Assembly (NCBI GenBank): GCA_964652025.1
Contig: CAZYZX010000003.1
Location: 1 to 64,000, forward strand
Length of the DNA stretch: 64,000 bases
DNA from: JAEXOD01 sp964652025
GTDB taxonomy: Bacteria; Bacteroidota; Ignavibacteria; Ignavibacteriales; Melioribacteraceae
Direction of reading: 5' to 3'
Position 1 is the stretch's first letter, and each line of letters starts with the position of its first letter. Shown one piece after another: positions 55,040-62,924 of the stretch. A model generated the notes under the pieces. It did not search any database. It was not told where the DNA came from and saw only the letters and a list, made by a program, of their open reading frames with translations. A program made the position numbers and the translations under genes.

Positions 55040-57006
55040 AAAAATGCAATTAATGTATAAATTAATAAGATAATAATTATAAAAGCTATATAATCTCTAA
55101 CATCAGTTAAGCTAAATATTTTTATTTTAAGAATCACTCTTTCTATAAAATTATAAAAAGGCAAAATAATTTTATTATCAACAAAATCACTTGAGTGAGT
55201 ACTAAATTTAGATTTTACAGGAAAAGCAGCATCTGAAACTTTAACATGCTTTTCATACATCAATAAGTTATTTGGAATAGAAGTTAATTCATCTGCAAAC
55301 GAGCTTGCAGTGTATTGCATTCTATTATTTAATTTTGTGTATCCACAGCCCCAAGCATCTGATACACGATAGCCATATTTTAATTCGTTTTTAAGCTTTA
55401 TAAAATAAACAATAAATATTACCAAAGCTAAAGCAAAAAATACCGTTGAAAAATATACCCAATTAATACTTACCAAGTTATTTGCATTAAACTTTAGTTT
55501 AAAAACAGAAATTACAACATTATTAACAACACCAACAATAGGGTATGGCACTACACCAATTAAAATACACACAAGCGCTAATAATGATAAAGCTACTTTC
55601 TCATAGCTGGTAGTAATAAAGTGCTTAACATCTGTTTTGGGTGAACCTAAAAACATAATAGAATTAACTTTTGAAAAGCAAGCAACGGCTAATCCACCAA
55701 CAAATGCCAAACCAACAACTAAAATAAGCATTATTATATAATAACTTTGCTTTAGCTCTTCAGCAGATTTAAATAACCCAGAATAAATAATAAACTCGCT
55801 TATAAAACCATTAAAGGGGGGTAATCCACTAATTGCAATTGAACCAATTAAAAACAATATTGCCAAGTATTTAGCTTTATGAACAATACCACCCATTAAT
55901 TCTATATTTCTTGTTTTTAGGTTATTATAAATTGTTCCACTACCTAAAAACAATAAACTTTTAAATATTGCATGATTAAGCGTATGCAATAAAGCACCAC
56001 CAAATCCTAAAACTTCTATTGCGGGATTATCATATGCAGCGCCTAATAGTCCAATACCAACACCTAAACCAATTATACCAATATTTTCAACCGAGTGATA
56101 TGCTAAAAGCTTTTTAATATCGTGTTGTGCAAGTGCATACCAAACGCCCATAATTGCACTAAATAAACTAATTGCAATTACAACCCATGCAATAAACTCC
56201 GGCAATTTTTCTAAAAATAAAAATGTTCTAATTATTCCGTAAATACCTAATTTAATAATAACCCCAGATAAAAACGCACTTAAAAAAGATGGAGCTACAG
56301 GATGAGCTTGCGGCAACCAAAAATGAAATGGCATAAAACCGGCTTTTATTCCAAAGCCAATAAATGCTAAACTAAATATTACAATTTGTAAATAGTAATC
56401 TTTTATGTAAAAATCATTAAAAAACCAGCTTCCGCTTGCATTTTTTAATAGTAAAAACATAATATATAATAAAAATACTATAACGTGAGAAGCAGCAAAA
56501 TAATAAAAACTTCCTTTTTGAACTTCTTCCTTTTCTTTGTCTAAAATCATTGCAAAGTAACCAGATAAACTCATTACTTCCCAAACTATTAAAAAAAGTA
56601 TTGCGTGGTTTGATACAACTAATACTTGAGTAGAAAGTAATAAAATAACATAAAATAAAAAGACCGATTTTATATCTTTCCCTTTTGCAATGTATTCATT
56701 TAAATAAGAAAAATTATAAATATTTACAGCAATTGCCACAAGCTGTATTATAAACAAAAAGTATAAACTTAAATTATCAAACCTTAAATAATTCCAATAT
56801 GGTTTGTTATCTAAAAAATTACCAAAGCCAAAAAGATAAGAGAACATTATCGTAAATAGACTAAAACCTAATCCAATTGTTAATGTAGTGTTGCCATAAA
56901 TAAGCATCTTTTTTTGGTCTTTATTAAAAACAAAAATTAACGATGCCAATTGAATAAAATAAGGAATATTAAAAAAAGGCAAGCCTGGATTAAAAAGATA
57001 TTCCAT
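55030..57006 (-). CDS. HyfB-like antiporter-type membrane subunit
   Basis: A 658-residue NuoL-type subunit with about 15-16 helices. The canonical loop is kept: GFGIKAGFMPFHFWLPQAHP, then VAPSFLSAFLSGVIIKLGIYG, and HTLNHAIFKSLLFLGSG further on. The C-terminal part (NRMQYTASSFADELTSIP) is typical of HyfB. It is the first membrane subunit of the complex, 2 bp after the HTH-EIIA gene. Confidence 0.9.
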   Translation of the reverse strand: MEYLFNPGLPFFNIPYFIQLASLIFVFNKDQKKMLIYGNTTLTIGLGFSLFTIMFSYLFGFGNFLDNKPYWNYLRFDNLSLYFLFIIQLVAIAVNIYNFSYLNEYIAKGKDIKSVFLFYVILLLSTQVLVVSNHAILFLIVWEVMSLSGYFAMILDKEKEEVQKGSFYYFAASHVIVFLLYIMFLLLKNASGSWFFNDFYIKDYYLQIVIFSLAFIGFGIKAGFMPFHFWLPQAHPVAPSFLSAFLSGVIIKLGIYGIIRTFLFLEKLPEFIAWVVIAISLFSAIMGVWYALAQHDIKKLLAYHSVENIGIIGLGVGIGLLGAAYDNPAIEVLGFGGALLHTLNHAIFKSLLFLGSGTIYNNLKTRNIELMGGIVHKAKYLAILFLIGSIAISGLPPFNGFISEFIIYSGLFKSAEELKQSYYIIMLILVVGLAFVGGLAVACFSKVNSIMFLGSPKTDVKHFITTSYEKVALSLLALVCILIGVVPYPIVGVVNNVVISVFKLKFNANNLVSINWVYFSTVFFALALVIFIVYFIKLKNELKYGYRVSDAWGCGYTKLNNRMQYTASSFADELTSIPNNLLMYEKHVKVSDAAFPVKSKFSTHSSDFVDNKIILPFYNFIERVILKIKIFSLTDVRDYIAFIIIILLIYTLIAFLWT

Positions 57007-57008
57007 TA

Positions 57009-57671
57009 TTAATTATTTTTTTCCTCTTCAATTTTATAAATTATATCTATAATTTCTTTATAATTTAATCTTTTTTCTAATGCAAATCTAAAAGCTTCTT
57101 TGGATAATAAATAACTAAGGTGTGCTAAAATACTTAAATGTTGCTTAATAGATTGAGAGATTATTAATATAAATGTATGCACTGGTTTGCCGTCAATGGA
57201 ATCTATATTTAGCGGTTTTTTAACAAAAAAGAAATTTACTAAGGGTTTTTCTTGTCCTAATAAAATCGGTACTCTTGGGTGAGGAATACTTATTCCATTA
57301 CCTATAGAAGTGCTCATTAATTTTTCTCTATTATGTAATAATGTTGCTATAATTTCTTTATCAACATCAATAGCCAATAATTGTGTCATGTTATCAATAT
57401 AATTGCTTTCATTAAAATCACAATTATAAAAAAATGTTTCACTATTTAACAAATTGCTAATAGTTTTAATATCATACTCAAAAAACTTTTGAACTTTGCC
57501 AATATTAATAGTAAGATTTTTACTTAATGCCCACTCTATAATTTGCTGTTTATTAAAAACATGTTTATCGTTAATAACAGTATAAGGAATTTCTTTATTT
57601 TTAATTAATTGTTTTATCTCTTTATCACTTAAAGAAAGCAAAGATTTAATGTCATTAGGCTCTAAATTCAT
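57009..57671 (-). CDS. HTH-EIIA protein: excisionase-like DNA-binding domain with PTS EIIA(Fru/Ntr) domain
   Basis: A 220-residue two-domain protein. The N-terminal part (about 8-50) is a MerR/excisionase-like helix-turn-helix (LSDKEIKQLIKNKEIPYTVI). Residues about 70-215 are a PTS EIIA domain of fructose/nitrogen type, with the phosphorylatable histidine H131 in GISIPHPRVP. It heads the Hyf-like operon, 2 bp before the HyfB-like gene, and no sugar-PTS genes are present. It probably senses PTS phosphorylation and regulates this operon, or acts on the complex. That role is inference; the two domains are clear. Confidence 0.85.
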   Translation of the reverse strand: MNLEPNDIKSLLSLSDKEIKQLIKNKEIPYTVINDKHVFNKQQIIEWALSKNLTINIGKVQKFFEYDIKTISNLLNSETFFYNCDFNESNYIDNMTQLLAIDVDKEIIATLLHNREKLMSTSIGNGISIPHPRVPILLGQEKPLVNFFFVKKPLNIDSIDGKPVHTFILIISQSIKQHLSILAHLSYLLSKEAFRFALEKRLNYKEIIDIIYKIEEEKNN

Positions 57672-57686
57672 AACAATAAAAAATTT

Positions 57687-57704
57687 TTATAAGTAAACTT
57701 ATAA
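57687..57704. promoter_or_regulatory. Perfect 18-bp palindrome upstream of the HTH-EIIA/Hyf-like operon
   Basis: TTATAAGT and ACTTATAA are perfect 8-bp inverted copies with a 2-base AA spacer. The palindrome lies 16 bp upstream of the operon's first start codon. A two-fold symmetric site at this position is what a dimeric repressor or activator would use; autoregulation by the HTH-EIIA protein is the first candidate. Confidence 0.45.
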
Positions 57705-57765
57705 TTTTTTATGATAATAATCAAAATTTATTTATTTTATATAATAAAAATAAGAGAGATTTTGC

Positions 57766-57825
57766 ATGGATAGAGCAAAGGCAGAAAAGTTTTTAAAGGA
57801 AAGATTTAATTTAGATAAGTTTTAA
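57766..57825 (+). CDS. Tiny ORF (19 codons), possible peptide or gene remnant
   Basis: ATG to TAA encodes MDRAKAEKFLKERFNLDKF, preceded by AAGAGAGA eight bases before the ATG. The stop ends one base before the stop codon of the convergent 57826-59685 gene. The charged helix-like sequence looks like the beginning of a soluble protein, so it may be what is left of a deleted gene, or a short leader peptide. Chance is also possible. Confidence 0.3.
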   Translation: MDRAKAEKFLKERFNLDKF

Positions 57826-59685
57826 TTATTCCCCCATCGGAAATTTTAATGCTTCTAAATAAATACTAATATCTTTTACTTTGTCGTTGGCTTGGTCGTA
57901 AAGCTCTTGGGATTTTTCCATTTTCTCTTTGTTTATACGCTCAATATTAGTTTCTAAAGATTTAATTCTGTCATTAAAATTTTTGTCTAAATTTTTGATA
58001 TATTTTTCAAATTCAACTTTAATCTCTTCAACTTGTTTATCTTTATAAATTTGTATTAAACTTATTTGCTTTATTAATCTACTCTTCTCATTGCTTCTTT
58101 CCCAAATGGTACTAGTTGCACTTATAAAAGAGGCAATAAGTCCTAATAAAAAGGCAATGCCACCCCATTTTATGCCTGTAAAAATAATAGATGTAAAAAT
58201 ACTATTTAACGCTCCTTCGCCAGTTTCACCAGAGCCTAAACCTGCACCAAAGCCACCAATAATAAATATAATTAAGGAAATAATTATATTATACATCATT
58301 GCATTGTTAAAAGCAGTACCCGGATTAAATTTTGTATCATTATCTAAAGTTTCTATTCGCCTTTCTAATGCTTCAATTTTTTTTGTCGCATCTAACTCAA
58401 TCGCTTTAATTTTATCTTCTACGCGTTTATTTGCTTTACCCTTATTTTCCTCTAATTCATTTCGTAGTAATCTAATAGTTTGTTGATTTTTTTCAATCTC
58501 TTCAGTATATAAAGATAATGCATCCTTTACTTTATCGTAATGATAATTTTTAATATTATCTATTACTTTGTTAATTATAAAATTAAACTTTTCTGCCAAA
58601 AATTGAGTGACGAAAGTAAGTAAAAAACTTTTATTGTTTTTAAATATTTCTAAATATTTTTCAATAAACTTTAGGTTCTTCAAAATATCTTCATTGTAAA
58701 ACTCTTTAATTGGCAGTTCCCCCAAATGCTCTAACCTTTCTATAATTATCTCTATTTTAGTAGCATCAGATGATACAAATGTTTTTAATAAAAAGTCTAA
58801 TTCATTTAACAAAACAGCAAACGAGTCATCAGTAAAAATAGAATAAATAACCGCATTTGTTAAAAAGAAATTAAACATTACAAGGTTATTATTTTGTATA
58901 GCATACTTAAATCTTTTTTTATCATAAGCTATTAATCCGCTTATAAATTCTAAAGCTTTAGTATGATTACCCAACATTAACTGAGTTTTAGCAGCAAATA
59001 ACATGGCTGTAATACCATTAGGTTTAATAGCTAATGCTTCATAAAACTTTTGGTCTGCCTCGTTAATTGCATCTTCTTTTAAGTAAATAAAGCCAATGTA
59101 TAAGTTAGAAAGATAAAGTAACTCTTTCCTTAATTCTAGATTTAAGCCACCATGTGCTTCTATATTTTCTTGGTTTTTATATAATACTTGAACAGCTCTT
59201 TCAGGAGAGTTTATTGTACGCTCGTATGCTAAAATAGTAGCTAAAATAAACTGTTTTGTATAGTCTTTACCAAAAGCATCTTTTTCAATTAAATTAATTA
59301 TAGAAAGCGCAAAATATTGCTTTTCTTTTTCATTTTTTTGCATTAACCAATTGGAATAAAACTTTTTAATTTCAGAAAGCGAATTAGATTGTTTTATTAT
59401 GGTTGCATTATCTGGTTTATCTAACTTAAAAAGGTCTTCTGCAGCACTTAATGCTGGGTGAGATGAAAGCCATAAATATGTAACAATATGCTCGTTTAAT
59501 AGGTATTCGTTTAAGTCTATTGGTAAATTTAAAGAGTAATGCCTTGTTGTATTCCTTAAAAATTCCTCTATATCTCTATCATAACGCAGCATATCTAAAA
59601 ACTTTTCTAATGCAAAACTTTTGTATTTTGCAACTAAAAGTTCTCTTCCTAATTCTGCTTCGTTATTAAAATTTTCAGGGAACAT
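57826..59685 (-). CDS. TPR-containing coiled-coil membrane protein, unknown function
   Basis: A 619-residue protein I do not recognise. The first 350 residues are helical, with TPR-like repeats near 195-260 (IGFIYLKEDAINEADQKFYE, AKTQLMLGNHTKALEF). A coiled coil spans about 385-450, two transmembrane helices lie near 466-484 and 497-522, and a second coiled coil covers about 530-612. It probably scaffolds other proteins at the inner membrane, with both ends in the cytoplasm. It is transcribed alone, back to back with tex. Confidence 0.7.
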   Translation of the reverse strand: MFPENFNNEAELGRELLVAKYKSFALEKFLDMLRYDRDIEEFLRNTTRHYSLNLPIDLNEYLLNEHIVTYLWLSSHPALSAAEDLFKLDKPDNATIIKQSNSLSEIKKFYSNWLMQKNEKEKQYFALSIINLIEKDAFGKDYTKQFILATILAYERTINSPERAVQVLYKNQENIEAHGGLNLELRKELLYLSNLYIGFIYLKEDAINEADQKFYEALAIKPNGITAMLFAAKTQLMLGNHTKALEFISGLIAYDKKRFKYAIQNNNLVMFNFFLTNAVIYSIFTDDSFAVLLNELDFLLKTFVSSDATKIEIIIERLEHLGELPIKEFYNEDILKNLKFIEKYLEIFKNNKSFLLTFVTQFLAEKFNFIINKVIDNIKNYHYDKVKDALSLYTEEIEKNQQTIRLLRNELEENKGKANKRVEDKIKAIELDATKKIEALERRIETLDNDTKFNPGTAFNNAMMYNIIISLIIFIIGGFGAGLGSGETGEGALNSIFTSIIFTGIKWGGIAFLLGLIASFISATSTIWERSNEKSRLIKQISLIQIYKDKQVEEIKVEFEKYIKNLDKNFNDRIKSLETNIERINKEKMEKSQELYDQANDKVKDISIYLEALKFPMGE

Positions 59686-59845
59686 TAGTGTAACTTTTAA
59701 ATTTTTATACTACAAATATATAACTTATATTTTTACTTATCAAATATATTAATGGACACTTCTATATAAAAAAAAACTAAATTTACAAGTTGTTTAATTA
59801 AAAAAAAGTTATTTGTTTTGCAATAAAAATTTTAAAGAGTTTTAT

Positions 59846-62014
59846 ATGAATATACCACAAGTTATTGCAAAAGAATTAAAAATTACCGAAAATCAAGTTT
59901 TATCTGTTATTGGGCTTTTTAAGGAAGGAGCTACAATTCCTTTTATTGCGCGCTACCGTAAAGAAAAAACCGGCGGGTTAGATGAGGATTTTTTAAGAAA
60001 TATTGAAGAAAGATTAAATTATTTAACTTTACTTGAAGAACGCAAAGAAACAGTATTAAAAAGTATTGAAGAGCAAGGGAAGCTTACAGATGAATTAAAA
60101 GAAAAAATTAATAACGCAATTAAACTACAAGAAGTAGAAGATTTATACTTACCTTATAAACCAAAACGTAAAACACGCGGTACTATTGCAAAAGCTAAGG
60201 GGTTAGAACCACTTGCTCTTTTTATTATCGATAACCCAAAATTTTCTGGAAATTTTGAAGAAAAATTGGCGGAATTTATTAATTACGAACTTGGTGTAAA
60301 TACCACTGAAGAAGCTTTGCAGGGGGCTAAAGATATTATTGCAGAAATGATAAGCGAACATGCAGAAAGCAGACAAGCTTTACGTGAATTTTTATTTAAG
60401 TATGGATTCATTTCATCCACTAAAGCAAATACAAAAGAAGCAGATTTACCACCAAATAAAACCGATGTTTACGAAATATACCACGATTTTAAAATTGAAA
60501 TTAGCAGAATTAAACCTTATCAAACTTTAGCATTAAATCGCGGTGAAAGAGAAAAGTTTTTAAAGGTTACATTAAATTTCGAACTTAATGATATTCTTAA
60601 TGTTTTATATAATTCTTACTTCAAATATAAAAAATCGGTATTTCAAGATATTTTATCAGAAGTTACGGAAGATTCTTTTAATCGTTTAATATTCCCCAGT
60701 ATAGAAAGAGAAGTTAGAAACGAGTTAACTGAAGTTGCAGATTTACACGCCATAGAAATTTTTGCAGCTAACTTACGTCAACTATTACTACAACCGCCAT
60801 TATCAAATAAAATTATAATGGGAATAGACCCCGGTTTTGTTAGTGGAAGTAAATTAGCAGTAATTGATTCAACAGGTAAATATTTAGAGGGAACAACAAT
60901 TTATCCTCATCCCCCACAAAACAGACCTGAAGAAGCAAAAAAAGTTATGCTTGCTTTAATAAAAAAATATAATGTGGAATTAGTTGCTATAGGGAACGGA
61001 ACAGCAAGCAGAGAAACAGAGCTATTAGTAGCAGAGATGATAAAAGCCAATAATCTAAACATACATTACATGATAGTTAGTGAAGCAGGTGCATCGGTTT
61101 ACTCCGCAAGTGAACTTGCTCGTCAAGAGTTTCCAGATTTAGAAGCAAGCCAGCGCGGTAATATTAGTATTGCACGTAGAGTTTTAGACCCACTTGCAGA
61201 ATTAGTAAAAATTGACCCAAAATCTATTGGCGTTGGTTTATACCAGCATGATGTAGACCAAAAGTTGCTTTCTAAAAAATTAGATGACGTTGTTGTTAGC
61301 TGCGTTAATTATGTTGGTGTAGATTTAAACACAGCCAGTGCAGCTCTGTTAACTTATGTTAGTGGATTAAATAAACGAATTGCTACAAGCATTGTTCGAT
61401 ATCGCGAAACGAATGGTAAATTTAGCAGTAGAAGCGAATTATTAAATGTATCCGGATTGGGTGAAAAAGCTTTTGAACAATGTGCAGGCTTTTTGAAAAT
61501 TCCTAATGGCAGTAATCCTTTAGATAATACTTTTATACACCCAGAGTCTTACGATGCTACAAAAAAACTATTAGAAATTTGCAACTTAAAGCCAAGTGAA
61601 ATTTCATCCAAAGGTGCTTTAGTAGAAACGACCGTAACTAAAAAAGGATTATCTAAAATTGCAAAAGAAATTAACGTTGGTGAACCAACCTTAAAAGATA
61701 TATTAGATAACCTTAAAAAACCGGGACGCGACCCGCGTGAAGAAATGCCTAAACCAATTTTAAGAAGTGACGTCTTAAAAATTGAAGACCTTGAGCCGGG
61801 TATGAAATTAAAAGGTACTGTTAGAAATATTGTAGATTTTGGCGCTTTTGTTGATATTGGCGTTAAAAACGATGGTTTACTTCATATTTCCCAAATTGCA
61901 GATAAATTTGTTAAAAATCCCTTAGAAGCCCTAAACGTTGGTGATATTATAGATGTAACAGTTCTTTCAGTAGACGTTAAAAAAGGACGAATTGCCTTAA
62001 GTAGAAAAGGATAA
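59846..62014 (+). CDS. tex: Tex-family RNA-binding transcription accessory protein
   Basis: A 722-residue Tex protein. The start is set at ATG 59846, as AAAGAG lies 6-7 bases before it and MNIPQVIAKEL fits the family; an upstream in-frame TTG (59813) would add 11 odd residues. In order: an HtH N-terminal domain, the YqgF/RuvC-like domain with IMGIDPGFVSG near 330, the helix-hairpin-helix pair (VGVDLNTASAALLTYVSGLN), and a C-terminal S1 domain (GTVRNIVDFGAFVDIGVKND). It binds RNA and affects transcription and stress responses. Confidence 0.95.
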   Translation: MNIPQVIAKELKITENQVLSVIGLFKEGATIPFIARYRKEKTGGLDEDFLRNIEERLNYLTLLEERKETVLKSIEEQGKLTDELKEKINNAIKLQEVEDLYLPYKPKRKTRGTIAKAKGLEPLALFIIDNPKFSGNFEEKLAEFINYELGVNTTEEALQGAKDIIAEMISEHAESRQALREFLFKYGFISSTKANTKEADLPPNKTDVYEIYHDFKIEISRIKPYQTLALNRGEREKFLKVTLNFELNDILNVLYNSYFKYKKSVFQDILSEVTEDSFNRLIFPSIEREVRNELTEVADLHAIEIFAANLRQLLLQPPLSNKIIMGIDPGFVSGSKLAVIDSTGKYLEGTTIYPHPPQNRPEEAKKVMLALIKKYNVELVAIGNGTASRETELLVAEMIKANNLNIHYMIVSEAGASVYSASELARQEFPDLEASQRGNISIARRVLDPLAELVKIDPKSIGVGLYQHDVDQKLLSKKLDDVVVSCVNYVGVDLNTASAALLTYVSGLNKRIATSIVRYRETNGKFSSRSELLNVSGLGEKAFEQCAGFLKIPNGSNPLDNTFIHPESYDATKKLLEICNLKPSEISSKGALVETTVTKKGLSKIAKEINVGEPTLKDILDNLKKPGRDPREEMPKPILRSDVLKIEDLEPGMKLKGTVRNIVDFGAFVDIGVKNDGLLHISQIADKFVKNPLEALNVGDIIDVTVLSVDVKKGRIALSRKG

Positions 62015-62021
62015 AATTTAA

Positions 62022-62050
62022 AGACCCCGTTTCTGTTAAACGGGGTTTTT
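62022..62050. terminator. Bidirectional terminator after tex
   Basis: ACCCCGTTT (62024-62032) and AAACGGGGT (62038-62046) form a perfect 9-bp stem, with T residues following on the plus strand and an AT tract on the other. It ends tex and, from the other side, the restriction-modification transcript whose last stop is at 62049. Confidence 0.85.
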
Positions 62051-62843
62051 AGTTAAATATCTCAGAAAATATAATACTTAATTTCTCATCAATATTATTT
62101 GGCATTTTATAAGGTATATTTAATTTATCTAAAACTTCAGCAAATTTTTTAAAACCATTTTTGTTTCTCAATTCAACCCAAAATACATTAAGTTTTTCCG
62201 CTTGCTTTTTATTTAAATCTGATAATTTATCTGCTATAAAAACATTACTTTCTCGCGCAAAAATTGCATCAGCACCTTCAGGATTTCCCTTTCCCATTAA
62301 TTTAACTTCGCACCTGTAGTTTTTATCCCCGTTTTTTAAGTAAAAATCAATTTCACGCATACTTTGGGGATTATTAACTTGGGAATAATTTTCATTTGGA
62401 ACATTAAATAACTTACATAAAGTAATCATTAAATACTTCTCTACACTTTTACCAGCAGTGCTCCAATAGCCACCTCTTAATGAAGCTCGTTTTACTGCAA
62501 TAGTATTAATAACTAATAAGCTTTCATTAATGGTTAAATCTACGCTAACACCATTTAGTTTTATAGTTAGTTTCAAATCAATTTCAGGTTCATTATCTAA
62601 TAAAGATTTAATCGACTCAAGTAAAGAATTATAATGCTCATTTGCTGCATCAATAACAATTTCCTTATTACCAGAATTATACATGTTTGTAATAGTCTTT
62701 TTATTTATTCCTGCATTTATTGCTAATTCGTCTGGGTTAGTGTTGTCGTTTAAAAAATTTTTCTTGTACCAATCGAGTGAAATATCTTGGTTATTAATTT
62801 TAGCTATTGCAACTTTTTTAAAAAATTCTAATACAAATTGCAA
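62049..62843 (-). CDS. Type II restriction endonuclease, probably CfrBI-like
   Basis: A protein of at least 264 residues with a PD-(D/E)XK core: D166 in REIDFYLKN, then YRCEVKLMGKGNPEGAD with E179 and K181. The stretch GNPEGADAIFARESNVFIAD fits what I remember of the CfrBI family (CCWWGG), but I cannot confirm it. The first start codon is TTG at 62843, which has no ribosome-binding site. The frame is open for 27 more codons up to the methylase stop, reading coding-like RLIKGQDYRIEIITLINESF. So the true N terminus may lie upstream, with a non-standard start. Confidence 0.75.
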   Translation of the reverse strand: MQFVLEFFKKVAIAKINNQDISLDWYKKNFLNDNTNPDELAINAGINKKTITNMYNSGNKEIVIDAANEHYNSLLESIKSLLDNEPEIDLKLTIKLNGVSVDLTINESLLVINTIAVKRASLRGGYWSTAGKSVEKYLMITLCKLFNVPNENYSQVNNPQSMREIDFYLKNGDKNYRCEVKLMGKGNPEGADAIFARESNVFIADKLSDLNKKQAEKLNVFWVELRNKNGFKKFAEVLDKLNIPYKMPNNIDEKLSIIFSEIFN

Positions 62844-62924
62844 AAAACTTTCATTTATTAAGGTAATTATTTCAATACGGTAATCTTGCCCTTTAATTAA
62901 TCTAGTTATTATTTTTTTATTACA

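Noticed and set aside
58091..58486. 131-codon frame antisense to the coiled-coil membrane protein
   Set aside because: It is hydrophobic only because it mirrors the transmembrane and Gly-rich region of the opposite gene. It has no upstream site.
59813..59845. Earlier TTG start for tex
   Set aside because: It would add 11 residues unlike other Tex proteins. ATG 59846 has a proper AAAGAG spacing and a family-like N terminus.
62844..62924. Separate small gene between the methylase and nuclease
   Set aside because: The only ATG overlapping the methylase stop is followed at once by TAA. The open frame is continuous with the nuclease and is better read as its N-terminal part.
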